Positions 16,760 through 25,417 of a stretch of DNA of 64,000 bases are shown one piece after another. The stretch is from Rs1 sp036960485. Its GTDB lineage: Bacteria; Pseudomonadota; Gammaproteobacteria; Pseudomonadales; Balneatricaceae. The position numbers and the translations under genes were made by a program. The stretch covers positions 15,502 through 79,501 of the forward strand of contig JBALXS010000008.1 in NCBI GenBank assembly GCA_036960485.1, in the 5' to 3' direction. The first letter of the stretch is position 1. The number at the start of each line of letters is the position of its first letter. Under the pieces are notes generated by a model. That model was not told the origin of the DNA, did not search any database, and worked only from the letters and a program-made list of their open reading frames with translations.

Positions 16760-18556
16760 TCAAAGCGGCCATGCATATGTCACTAATGGCACGGCGATAA
16801 TCACAATGATAATGTCTAACGGCAAGCCCATCCGCCAATAATCACTGAATTGGTAACCACCTGGGCCCATTACTAGGGTGTTTGATTGATGACCAATAGG
16901 CGTCATAAAGGCGCAAGATGCTCCTATTGCAACAATCATAAAGAAAGGATCTGAATTAACATCTAACCCTTGCGCGATGCTATAAGCAAGCGGTGCCATC
17001 ACTACGGCAGTTGCAGCGTTGTTAATGACATCCGATAACCACATAGTAAGAATCAGTAGTACCCCCATAACGATGTAAACAGGTAGCCCTTGTGTAATCT
17101 CAAGTAATTGCTGCGCAGCTAGTGCCGTTAAGCCTGTGTGTTCTAATGCTTTTCCAACCGGTATTAGCGCTGCCAACAAAATAATCACCGGCCAATCTAT
17201 CGCGTCATATAGATTGCGTACCGGTATTAAATCTAGTAGTACATACACTAACACTGCCAGCACGAATACAATCGCTAAGGGCAATATTTTTAATACGCCT
17301 AGCGCTATTGCGGCTGCGAATATTGTTAAGGCTATAGCAATTTTTCTACTGCCCCCTAAAGCCAAATTCCGCTCAGCTAAAGGGACCATTCCTAACTCAG
17401 CTAGCTGCTCTTCGACATTATCAGCAGCACTTTGCAATAGTAATATATCTCCTGCACGGAAGTTTTGCTTGCGAATCCTGCGCTGTACTCGTCTCCCTTG
17501 ACGTGCAAAACCTACTAATGCTAATGAGCTGTTACTTCTACGTCGTAAAAAAGGCACACCTCTACCTTCGAGGCAAGAACCGCGCTTTATAACACCTTCC
17601 ACTAACGTCAAATTGCCTTGTGTAAGCTCTGCAAATTTTTTATCTGCGCTGGTAATTAACTCTAAATCATTTTGATCTAATAACGGTTGAATTTCAGTAG
17701 GATCTGCCTGCAGTATTAAGATATCGCCAGCTTTTAAACGCTGAAAACGTTTCATAGACATCGTTTCGCCATGGCGATGTGCAATTCCAACCACCTCAAC
17801 ATTTCCCTCTTCTAAACCAGTGATGGCCTCGGCTCTTTGCCCCACTAACTCGGACTTTTCACCAATAATCACTTCCGTTAGATAGTCATCTATGGCAAAT
17901 AGCTGTTCCGGCGCACTGCGATTCATGCGAGCCTTTGGGATAAAGCGCCAACCGATAAGTCCAATAAACAACACTCCTACAACAGCGACAACCACTCCGA
18001 CAGGTGAAAAATCAAACATGCTAAACGGTTCGCCAGATACCTCTGCCCGCATCATGGCAATAATGATATTAGGCGGAGTTCCAATTGCAGTGGTCATTCC
18101 TCCCAAAATACTGCCAAACGCCAACGGCATGAGTAAAATAGCGGGAGAACGATTATGTTTAGCACAAGTGGTTAATGCTACAGGCAGCATAAGCGCAAGC
18201 GCACCAACGTTATTCATAAAAGAGGAAGCTATAGTAACGACAGTTGTTAAAAGTAGTATATGGAAAAGTAAGTTTTTCGTGTATGGCAATAAAGTTTGTG
18301 CAATGCTATCCACCACGCCACAACGACGCATAACATCTGAAATGACTAACACAGCTGCTACGGTAATAACCGCTGGATGGCCAAAACCCGTGAAAGCTAA
18401 CTCTGCAGATACTAAGCCTGTCAAGACACAGGCACTTAATGCCAGAGCTGCTACGATATCGTGACGATATTTCCCCCAAATAAACAGAGCAACTGTCAGT
18501 ACTAAAATCGCGGTAATTAATTGTTGTTCGAATGTCATCACTAAGCAAAGCTCCAT
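16760..18556 (-). CDS. DASS/SLC13-family anion transporter with two RCK_C (TrkA-C) domains
   Basis: 598-residue inner-membrane protein. N-terminal helices (residues about 10-205) include 'SSFMNNVGALALMLPVALTT' and 'GTPPNIIIAMM', signatures of the divalent anion:Na+ symporter family. A central soluble part (about 215-400) holds two TrkA-C-like repeats ('LKAGDILILQADP' and 'FRAGDILLLQSAA'). The C-terminal helices repeat the family motif ('SDVINNAATAVVMAPLAYSI', 'PIGHQSNTLVMGPGGY'). Likely substrates are dicarboxylates or sulfate; the sequence does not decide. AGGG four bases before the first ATG supports 18556; codons 6-7 (GTG ATG) are alternatives. No metabolic gene beside it suggests a pathway. 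Confidence 0.9.
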   Translation of the reverse strand: MELCLVMTFEQQLITAILVLTVALFIWGKYRHDIVAALALSACVLTGLVSAELAFTGFGHPAVITVAAVLVISDVMRRCGVVDSIAQTLLPYTKNLLFHILLLTTVVTIASSFMNNVGALALMLPVALTTCAKHNRSPAILLMPLAFGSILGGMTTAIGTPPNIIIAMMRAEVSGEPFSMFDFSPVGVVVAVVGVLFIGLIGWRFIPKARMNRSAPEQLFAIDDYLTEVIIGEKSELVGQRAEAITGLEEGNVEVVGIAHRHGETMSMKRFQRLKAGDILILQADPTEIQPLLDQNDLELITSADKKFAELTQGNLTLVEGVIKRGSCLEGRGVPFLRRRSNSSLALVGFARQGRRVQRRIRKQNFRAGDILLLQSAADNVEEQLAELGMVPLAERNLALGGSRKIAIALTIFAAAIALGVLKILPLAIVFVLAVLVYVLLDLIPVRNLYDAIDWPVIILLAALIPVGKALEHTGLTALAAQQLLEITQGLPVYIVMGVLLILTMWLSDVINNAATAVVMAPLAYSIAQGLDVNSDPFFMIVAIGASCAFMTPIGHQSNTLVMGPGGYQFSDYWRMGLPLDIIIVIIAVPLVTYAWPL

Positions 18557-18683
18557 TTTGCCCTGAAATTAAACTTTAGTGCGTCAACCGATTGTTATCA
18601 ATAGGCATAGCGCTGGTTTTAAGAGATTAAATTAATTAGAAGAGAATTGGGAGGGAAATAATGCAGAAGGGTTGTTTAGCAGT

Positions 18684-18724
18684 TTTTACACACAACATTA
18701 ACCAAATTAACGCTGTGTGTAAAA
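18684..18724 (-). terminator. Terminator of the pot-like transporter operon
   Basis: 11-base perfect stem TTTTACACACA / TGTGTGTAAAA, 40 bases after the potC-like stop codon on the minus strand. The arm ends in A/T runs that give a T-rich tail. Confidence 0.75.
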
Positions 18725-18763
18725 GATATGCTTAGTCTTTCTTTTATCTTAACTTTTACCTTT

Positions 18764-19615
18764 CTAACCTGGAGCTAAGCCACGTTGACGCTCACTTCTA
18801 CGGCGTACTAACTCTAATACTGTTAGTAACATAATAGAGATGACTACCAAGATAGTTGCCACAGCTAAGATAGTTGGGCTGATCTGTTCACGTATACCAC
18901 CCCACATTTGCAATGGAATAGTACGCTGCTCAACACCTGCGACAAATATAGCTACAACCACTTCATCAAATGAAGTGATGAAAGCGAATAATGCACCTGA
19001 AATCACACCAGGGGTTACCAACGGCAACATAACTCTAAAGAATACTGTGGTAGGTTTAGCACCTAAACCCGCAGCAGCTCTTGTTAAAGAGTGATCAAAG
19101 CCTGACAAAGTTGCTGTCACAGTTATTACCACAAAAGGTATTCCTAAGGCTGTATGTGCCAAAATAATACCTAAAAATGTGCCCGCTAAGCCAACACTTG
19201 AATAGAAAAAGAACATCCCCGCGGCCGATATGATTAATGGCACTATCATCGGTGAAATCAATAAGCTCATGATTACCGTACGATATGGCATTTCAGGTCT
19301 AGATAGACCTAATGCAGCTAACGTACCTAACGTAGTCGCTAGAATCGTTGATGCTATCGCAATCATGAAACTGTTCTTAATCGATTTCATCCACACTTCA
19401 CTAGCTAAGAACTCTTCATACCAGCGCAGAGAATAACCTGCAGGATCTAAGGAAAGCATCTCTGACGTAAAGGTAAAGTAGGGCTGCACGTTGAAAGACA
19501 GCGGTACGATGATTAAAATTGGACCTATTAGAAAGAGAAAGATTAATCCACATAATATTCTGTAAGAATAATACCAAGTTCTTTCTACTTTTCCTGCGTA
19601 AATTGGAATTGCCAT
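18764..19615 (-). CDS. ABC transporter permease, PotC type
   Basis: 283 residues with six predicted helices. The cytoplasmic EAA loop reads 'RAAAGLGAKPTTVFFRVMLP', the site that docks on the ATPase. GGGG eight bases before the ATG supports the start, and only 12 bases separate it from the upstream PotB-type permease gene, so the two are co-transcribed. With the PotA-, PotD- and PotB-like genes it forms an importer of the spermidine/putrescine class. The creatinase gene upstream on the same strand suggests creatine or a related guanidino compound as substrate. Confidence 0.9.
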   Translation of the reverse strand: MAIPIYAGKVERTWYYSYRILCGLIFLFLIGPILIIVPLSFNVQPYFTFTSEMLSLDPAGYSLRWYEEFLASEVWMKSIKNSFMIAIASTILATTLGTLAALGLSRPEMPYRTVIMSLLISPMIVPLIISAAGMFFFYSSVGLAGTFLGIILAHTALGIPFVVITVTATLSGFDHSLTRAAAGLGAKPTTVFFRVMLPLVTPGVISGALFAFITSFDEVVVAIFVAGVEQRTIPLQMWGGIREQISPTILAVATILVVISIMLLTVLELVRRRSERQRGLAPG

Positions 19616-19627
19616 TGTTATATCCCC

Positions 19628-20890
19628 TTATCCCATCTTCATCTTGTCAATGCCGACCACTTTATTAAAGATGGCATAGAAGACTAATACAATAACTAGC
19701 AAGATAAAGCCTAATGCGCCTGCCAATCCCCAGTTCAGTGAATTTTGCATATGATATGCAATCATATTACTAATCAGTAGACCACTTTGACCGCCCACTA
19801 AAGCAGGTGTGATGTAGTAACCAATCGATAAGATAAACACCAACAAACTTCCAGCACCAATACCTGTTACTGTCATCGGGATATATACCCTAACAAAAGC
19901 AACCACAGGATTAGCACCTAAAGATAATGCGGCGCGCATATAAGATGGTGGAATGGTTTTCATAACGCTGTATAGCGGAAGCACCATGAAAGGAAGCAAG
20001 ATATGCGTCATCGCAATGATCGTACCGGTTTTGTTATAGATCATCTGCAATCGACTGGCCTCATCGATTATGTTCATCCACACCAGCAAATCATTAAGCA
20101 CCCCCTGCGTTTGCAGTAATACGATCCAAGTGGTAGTACGCACTAAAAGAGATGTCCAAAATGGTAACAATACTAAGATCATTAATAAGTTACTTTTTGC
20201 TAAAGGCAGTGTTGCTAGCAAATAAGCAATTGGATAAGCCAATAATATACAAATGATAGTAATGGTAAAACTCATCAGTAAAGTACGGCCAAATAGTGAC
20301 TTATAAATTTGTTTCTTATCTGATTTGGCAACGATGTCTCCACTATCAGTTATTTTATAATCCACTGCTGCAACAAGATAGGAGTTGGTGAATACTCCAG
20401 ATTCGCGTTTAATCAATGACCAGACACCGACATCCCCCCAAGATTTATCTATCTTGAGCATCTGTTCTTTGTAAGGCCCCTCTTTGAGCTTGGATGCTTT
20501 TCTAGCAGATCCGGAGATAACACGGCGCATACCGCTACGCTCGTAATTTAAACGAGTTGCAACTTTACCAATGTTTTTATTTTTTCGCCCTTGGGTAAGA
20601 TCGGTCACTAATGCTGCGAAAACCGCTTCATCAGGCACATCAACGCCATCCCAGCTTTTTAGAGCCTCGACTACATTGGGCATAATATTCGCTACTTGTG
20701 GGTTTTCAACACCACGAAGCGTCATGTTAACCACTGGAATGATAAAACTAACGAATATAAATAAGAGGAGTGGAGCGACTAATAAAAACGCCCAAATTTT
20801 TAGCTTTCGCTGAGATCTTTGCAAGCTTAACTTCAGCGGCACTCCGTCGCTGGTTGTCATCTCACCTACTTTTGAATATGTATTCGCCAT
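19628..20890 (-). CDS. ABC transporter permease, PotB type, with large periplasmic insert
   Basis: 420 residues, over 100 longer than typical PotB. The extra length lies between the first helix (about residues 33-55) and the second (about 205), as a charged, presumably periplasmic domain ('SARKASKLKEGPYKEQMLKI'). The EAA loop is 'RAALSLGANPVVAFVRVYIP'. TAGG nine bases before the ATG marks the start. It is separated from the binding-protein gene by 374 bases containing two inverted repeats, and followed after 12 bases by the PotC-type gene. The insert may contact the binding protein. Confidence 0.9.
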   Translation of the reverse strand: MANTYSKVGEMTTSDGVPLKLSLQRSQRKLKIWAFLLVAPLLLFIFVSFIIPVVNMTLRGVENPQVANIMPNVVEALKSWDGVDVPDEAVFAALVTDLTQGRKNKNIGKVATRLNYERSGMRRVISGSARKASKLKEGPYKEQMLKIDKSWGDVGVWSLIKRESGVFTNSYLVAAVDYKITDSGDIVAKSDKKQIYKSLFGRTLLMSFTITIICILLAYPIAYLLATLPLAKSNLLMILVLLPFWTSLLVRTTTWIVLLQTQGVLNDLLVWMNIIDEASRLQMIYNKTGTIIAMTHILLPFMVLPLYSVMKTIPPSYMRAALSLGANPVVAFVRVYIPMTVTGIGAGSLLVFILSIGYYITPALVGGQSGLLISNMIAYHMQNSLNWGLAGALGFILLVIVLVFYAIFNKVVGIDKMKMG

Positions 20891-21063
20891 ATTTATTAAC
20901 CTACTTGCAGATTTAATACGTTTATTATTGTTGTTTTACTAATTCGAATTGACCGTGTCATGTTGATTTGTAGCTACTTTGTTTTATTTAAAACCCCAGA
21001 CTTCCACTGACAAACGTCGAAACGCTCTTACTCAATTTCTGAGTTTGTTATAAAACTAATTAA

Positions 21064-21145
21064 GGGATTGTCCGAAAAACATGGTGCAGTATATTTTTGC
21101 ATTAAATGCCTAGTTATAACCTCACTAGTATTTCGGACAATCTCC
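21064..21145. repeat. Inverted-repeat element of about 82 bp between potD- and potB-like genes
   Basis: Twelve-base perfect arms GATTGTCCGAAA (21066-21077) and TTTCGGACAATC (21131-21142), flanked by similar GG-rich bases and separated by about 53 bases without coding content. Size and structure fit a MITE-like element or a long hairpin inside the operon transcript. Confidence 0.55.
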
Positions 21146-21192
21146 TAAAATGCATTTGTATTATCAAGACGGTGACATTTTCTTTTAACATC

Positions 21193-21228
21193 CGGCAGAA
21201 CTAGCGGATTACATTGCCAGTTCTGCCG
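21193..21228 (-). promoter_or_regulatory. Hairpin downstream of the binding-protein gene
   Basis: Ten-base perfect stem CGGCAGAACT / AGTTCTGCCG, 37 bases after the stop codon. There is no T-run. Such hairpins after binding-protein genes often stabilise that part of the mRNA and lower expression of the following permeases. An 18-base palindrome AAACATTAATTAATGTTT (21246-21263) lies even closer to the stop codon. Confidence 0.6.
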
Positions 21229-21264
21229 TCTTGCTAAATATCACTAAACATTAATTAATGTTTA

Positions 21265-22362
21265 TTACTTAGCTAACCAAGCGTTGAAACGTTCGTTCAT
21301 GTCATCTTTATTGTTTGCCCACCACTCAGCGCTTTTGATCACTGGGTTAGTGAAGTTTGCCGGCGTTGTAGGCATATGAGGCGTCATATCAATACCAGTA
21401 TCAGCGTGCTTACCCACTAATGGAGCAGAAGATGCACGAGCTGGACCATATGAAATGTACTTAGACTGATCAGCTAAACGCTGAGTATCAGTTGCGAATC
21501 TAATGTACTCTTTCATTTGTGGAGTTAGCTTGCCTTTTGGAACAACCCAACCATCAATCTCAGCTAATTGACCATCCCAAATGATAGTGAACGGCTGTTT
21601 TTCTTCAACTTGTGCACTGAAGAAACGACCGTTAAAACCACTTGCAATACTTACTTCTTTATCTGAAAGTAACTGTGGTGGTTGCGCACCAGCTTCCCAC
21701 CAAACAACAGAATCTTTAATGGTATCTAGCATTTTAAAAGCGCGATCAACACCTTCTTCAGTACTAAGTACGTCGTAAACATCTTTAGTTGCTACACCAT
21801 CGGCAACTAGAGCCCACTCTAGGTTTCCGTCTGGCACTTTTTGCAATGAACGCTTACCAGGGAAGTTTTTAAGGTCGAAAACATCAGCGATGCTATCTGG
21901 CTTTTCGCCGGTGAATAATTCATCGTTGTAAGCAAACAATGTTGCGTAAACAATTTGTGGGATAAAGCAGCCGTTTACGCCACCTAAGAAATCTTTAGAA
22001 GCAGGTGTTCCATCTGGCGCAGGAGCAAGAATTTCATCGTAGTTAATTTCTTCGATTAAACCTTCATCACAAGCGATCATTGAATCGCCTTCTAACATAT
22101 CTACTAAATCCCAAGTAACGTTATTCGCCTCTACTTGTGAACGGATACCAGCAAGACCAGCACCTGCTTTGTCTTCATGTAAAAATTTGGTGCCTGTCTT
22201 TGCAGTCCAAGGCTCATGGTATGCACGTACCTGACTTTTTGAGTAAGATCCACCCCAAGATACGACAGTAAATGTATCTTCAGCTTGCACAACACTAGTC
22301 ATCGAAAGTGATACAGCGGCAACTGCTGTGGCGATAATTGAACTTTTAAGTAACTTCTTCAT
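21265..22362 (-). CDS. Periplasmic substrate-binding protein, PotD type
   Basis: 365 residues with a clear signal peptide (about 1-27, ending 'SVVQAEDT'). The mature start 'TFTVVSWGGSYSKSQVRAYH' and 'VEANNVTWDLVDM' are typical of family-1 (PotD/PotF-like) polyamine and related binding proteins. 'GFNGRFFSAQVE' lies near the middle. AGGA ten bases before the ATG, with AAGAAG closer in. It is the binding protein of the adjacent PotA/B/C-type importer. Ligand inferred from the creatinase context to be creatine or a related guanidino compound; polyamines remain possible. Confidence 0.9.
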   Translation of the reverse strand: MKKLLKSSIIATAVAAVSLSMTSVVQAEDTFTVVSWGGSYSKSQVRAYHEPWTAKTGTKFLHEDKAGAGLAGIRSQVEANNVTWDLVDMLEGDSMIACDEGLIEEINYDEILAPAPDGTPASKDFLGGVNGCFIPQIVYATLFAYNDELFTGEKPDSIADVFDLKNFPGKRSLQKVPDGNLEWALVADGVATKDVYDVLSTEEGVDRAFKMLDTIKDSVVWWEAGAQPPQLLSDKEVSIASGFNGRFFSAQVEEKQPFTIIWDGQLAEIDGWVVPKGKLTPQMKEYIRFATDTQRLADQSKYISYGPARASSAPLVGKHADTGIDMTPHMPTTPANFTNPVIKSAEWWANNKDDMNERFNAWLAK

Positions 22363-22451
22363 CTTCTTGTTTTCCTTCTTTTTATTAGATATTTAAAGTA
22401 AAAACCGATTAATTTTTGAAATTCACTTCTTCATTTTTACAATTCGTTTAA

Positions 22452-23546
22452 CTATGCATCAAGTGCTCGACAATCAGCTGTATTCCAACCGATGTTGATT
22501 GATTCACCTTTCTTCAAATGCTTTTGATTGTGGGTATTTGGCACTTTAATAATAAAGTCTTTGTTGCCAGATACCGATACACGAGTTCGAGTGTGATCGC
22601 CGTGATAGATAAGCTCTTCCACTATCGCCGTGCTCCCGTTTGAGCACTCACCTTGCGCTGGGTTTACAACAACCCGCTCAGGTCGTAGAGATAGAGTGGT
22701 TTTATCGCCCACACCTTCTACATTAATTTTCTTCGCGTTAACTACTCCGCCACCGCCATCTAGCTCAACAGTACATTCATCTCCCGACACGGAAATAACC
22801 TTGCCCATTAAGCGATTGTTCTCGCCGATAAAATTGGCAACAAATGCATTGGTAGGCTCGTCGTAGAGGACATGAGGGGAAGCTAACTGTTGCACAATAC
22901 CATCATCAAATACTGCGATTCGATCTGACATTGTCAACGCTTCAACTTGATCGTGGGTAACATAAAGCATGGTTACACCAAGATCTTCGTGAATATGCTT
23001 TATTTCATACTGCATTTCTTCGCGCAGATTTTTATCGAGAGCACCTAAAGGCTCATCCATTAGGACTAGTTTAGGTTCAAATACAAGTGCTCTAGCAACA
23101 GCAACACGCTGTTGCTGTCCACCGGATAGTTGTGCTGGACGTCTGTTAGCAAAGTGATCTAAACGTACCATTTTTAAAGCGTGGTTCACTTTATCGGTAA
23201 TTTCAGATTTACCCATGTTTCTTACTTGCAGTGGGAATGCTAAGTTTTCAGCAACACTCATATGTGGGAAAAGTGCATAGTTTTGGAACACCATGCCAAT
23301 TTCACGTTTATGAGGAGCAACATTATTGATAGATTGACCATCGAGGATGATTTGGCCGTTCGTTGCAGTTTCAAATCCTGCTAGCATCATCAAACAAGTG
23401 GTTTTTCCGGATCCGGAAGGGCCTAACATGGTGAGGAATTCACCTTTCACCATGTCGACATTAAAATCTTTTACGACTAAATGGACTCCATCATAGCTCT
23501 TTTGTACATGTTTGAATTGCACCAAAAAATCTGGATTTGGATCCAT
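22452..23546 (-). CDS. ABC transporter ATP-binding protein, PotA type
   Basis: 364 residues. Walker A 'GPSGSGKTT', Q-loop 'VFQNYALFPHMSV', signature 'LSGGQQQRVAVARAL', Walker B 'LVLMDEPLGALD' and switch His in 'YVTHDQVEALTMSD' are all intact. A C-terminal TOBE-like domain (about 280-360) is present. An in-frame ATG four codons upstream overlaps the GGAG that serves the ATG at 23546 (six-base spacing), so 23546 is chosen. It is the first gene of the transporter set and lies 467 bases downstream of the creatinase stop, behind a strong hairpin, so it probably has its own promoter. Confidence 0.93.
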   Translation of the reverse strand: MDPNPDFLVQFKHVQKSYDGVHLVVKDFNVDMVKGEFLTMLGPSGSGKTTCLMMLAGFETATNGQIILDGQSINNVAPHKREIGMVFQNYALFPHMSVAENLAFPLQVRNMGKSEITDKVNHALKMVRLDHFANRRPAQLSGGQQQRVAVARALVFEPKLVLMDEPLGALDKNLREEMQYEIKHIHEDLGVTMLYVTHDQVEALTMSDRIAVFDDGIVQQLASPHVLYDEPTNAFVANFIGENNRLMGKVISVSGDECTVELDGGGGVVNAKKINVEGVGDKTTLSLRPERVVVNPAQGECSNGSTAIVEELIYHGDHTRTRVSVSGNKDFIIKVPNTHNQKHLKKGESINIGWNTADCRALDA

Positions 23547-23956
23547 AAAACTCTCCATTTATATTATTATTTTTAGCTGATTTTTATACTAGCACATGCC
23601 TTTTGAGATACACAACCGACTTCCATTGTATTGTAATACTTTATTCAACTATCTTTTTGTTTGCGACAAATTTATCATTACTAGCGACAATGTTTTTAGC
23701 TGTATTACGAAAAAAATTAAAATCAAATAAAATCGTCATCTAATTGGCATTTTTTGAGATTGCTACATTTAATATTTTTATTGCTTAAAATCAAAAGATT
23801 ACAATAATATTTTGACTACTTTAAATTTTGCACGAAAAATAAGATATTTAAAATTCAATTCTATTCAAGTTTAGTTAAGCAATTACTAACCTATAAAAGT
23901 AAGCGCATTATTTTGGTATTATTGACGGATATTTATGCTTTATTGTAGGTAACTAG
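23547..23956. other. AT-rich promoter region of the transporter operon
   Basis: About 400 very AT-rich bases upstream of the PotA-type gene. It should contain the operon promoter. No gene or RNA is recognisable and no single promoter stands out. Confidence 0.45.
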
Positions 23957-24010
23957 TACAAACTTTCACCACTATTTATCATTACTCTATAAATGGTGGT
24001 GAATTTGTAT
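23957..24010 (-). terminator. Long hairpin after the creatinase gene
   Basis: Arms of about 20 bases with two unpaired bases and one mismatch (core TTCACCACTATTTAT / ATAAATGGTGGTGAA), starting right after the creatinase stop codon. There is no long T-run, but the stem is strong enough to separate creatinase from the transporter mRNA. Confidence 0.65.
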
Positions 24011-24013
24011 TTT

Positions 24014-25225
24014 CTAGCGCGGAAGTATTAAGTGCTCTGGCCCATAAGCAAAACCCGTTATATTATCGTTTCCTTGCTCATTAATGACCAAAATATCATG
24101 CTCTCTGTAACCACCAGCTCCTGGCAAATGATCTGGGATAGTAATCATCGGCTCCATTGAAATAACCATGCCAGGTTCTAGCACTGTTTCACAATCTTCG
24201 CGTAATTCAAGCCCTGCCTCACGGCCGTAATAATGACTTAATACCCCAAAAGAATGTCCATAACCAAAAGAACGGTACTGTAGCAATCCTTCTGCTGCAT
24301 ACATTTCGTTCAATTCAGCGGCGATCTCTGAGCACTTATTTCCTGGAATAAGCAGCTCTTTACCGCGATCGTGTATACGACAGTTGATATTCCACAAACG
24401 AATGTTCTCATCAGTTGCAGAGCCTGCAAATAGAGTACGTTCTAGCGCAACGTAATAACCTGCCACCATTGGGAAACAGTTAAGCGATAAAATATCTCCC
24501 TCTTCGATGAGGCGCGAAGTGACAGGATTGTGAGCACCGTCAGTATTCAAGCCTGATTGAAACCAAGTCCAAGTATCTAGTAGCTCACCTTCTGGCCAAG
24601 TTTTAGCGATTTCACGAATCATAGTTGCCGTCGAGTGCAAAGCAACTTCTCTTTCACTAACTCCTACTCTAGCAGCTTCTGCACAAGCGGCTCCGCCAAT
24701 ATCGGCGATGCGTGTCATTTGCGTGATATGTGCAATTTCTTCAGCAGATTTAATCATACGCAAGCGCATTGCAGGCGCTGATATATCAACGAATTCCATT
24801 TGCGGAAAAGCCGCTTTCAAACGCTGTAATTGATCCAAGGTACAGTGATCAAATTCAATACCTAAGCGCTTAATATCGCCGGTTAACTGTTTAATAGCTG
24901 TGAAGTAGTTATCTTTTTGCCAATCAGTATAAGTTATATTATCACCACGGGTACGGCGCCAAGGCTGGCCGCCGTCAATACCTGCACTAATACTAGTGAC
25001 TTTCTCCTGGTCAATCACTAAACCGTAATTACGACCAAAGTAACAGAACATGAAATCAGAGTAATAACAAATGTTGTGATAAGAACTAAACAGCGCTGCA
25101 TCAACACTTTGTGCTGCCATGTGCTTTCGAATAGCGCTGTGTCTTCTGTTCATTTCTGCATCTGAAAAGGTACCTTTAGCTTTTGAGCCGTTATTCGCGA
25201 AACTTTGCAACGATGGCATTTCCAT
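24014..25225 (-). CDS. Creatinase (creatine amidinohydrolase)
   Basis: 403-residue enzyme of the M24 'pita-bread' fold that hydrolyses creatine to sarcosine and urea. Starting at the ATG at 25225 (GGAG six bases upstream; a TTG four codons earlier is in frame), His232 ('NTDGAHNPVT'), Glu262 ('YYVALERTLF') and Glu358 ('VISMEPMI') fall at the residue numbers known for the catalytic residues of Pseudomonas putida creatinase. Long identical stretches such as 'SYHNI.YYSDF', 'DGGQPWRRT' and 'FGYGHSFG.LSHYYGREAGL' separate it from prolidases and ectoine hydrolase, which share the fold. No metal-ligand set is needed in this family. It is divergent from a LysR gene and followed by a PotABCD-type importer. 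Sarcosine oxidase and urease are not in the window. Confidence 0.95.
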   Translation of the reverse strand: MEMPSLQSFANNGSKAKGTFSDAEMNRRHSAIRKHMAAQSVDAALFSSYHNICYYSDFMFCYFGRNYGLVIDQEKVTSISAGIDGGQPWRRTRGDNITYTDWQKDNYFTAIKQLTGDIKRLGIEFDHCTLDQLQRLKAAFPQMEFVDISAPAMRLRMIKSAEEIAHITQMTRIADIGGAACAEAARVGVSEREVALHSTATMIREIAKTWPEGELLDTWTWFQSGLNTDGAHNPVTSRLIEEGDILSLNCFPMVAGYYVALERTLFAGSATDENIRLWNINCRIHDRGKELLIPGNKCSEIAAELNEMYAAEGLLQYRSFGYGHSFGVLSHYYGREAGLELREDCETVLEPGMVISMEPMITIPDHLPGAGGYREHDILVINEQGNDNITGFAYGPEHLILPR

Positions 25226-25304
25226 ATTTTTCTCCAAAACTAGCTTTTTAATTTAGCTTATTAAATGCCAACCAGCCTTGTCTTGTCCAACGAGCGTTTT
25301 TCAG

Positions 25305-25333
25305 TATCTCGATGAATTTAATTCATCGAGATA
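25305..25333. promoter_or_regulatory. Perfect 29-bp dyad between creatinase and LysR genes
   Basis: Fourteen-base perfect arms (TATCTCGATGAATT and its complement) around one central T, in the 192-bp region between the two divergent genes. There is no T-run and no converging gene end, so a protein-binding site is more likely than a terminator. The adjacent LysR protein is the obvious candidate ligand. Confidence 0.6.
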
Positions 25334-25417
25334 CAAGCTATTAATTAAAAATAGTTTTATCATCAGGTTTAGCCATACTAGGCATAAATTTATTTGAGGC
25401 TATAGGAGTTAATTAAA

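Noticed and set aside
17892..18464. 190-codon frame opposite the DASS transporter gene
   Set aside because: It is antisense to a clear membrane protein; its Thr/Pro/Ala-rich text is a mirror of hydrophobic codons.
24014..25225. Xaa-Pro dipeptidase or ectoine hydrolase for the M24 gene
   Set aside because: Catalytic residues and long identical stretches match creatinase at the same numbering.
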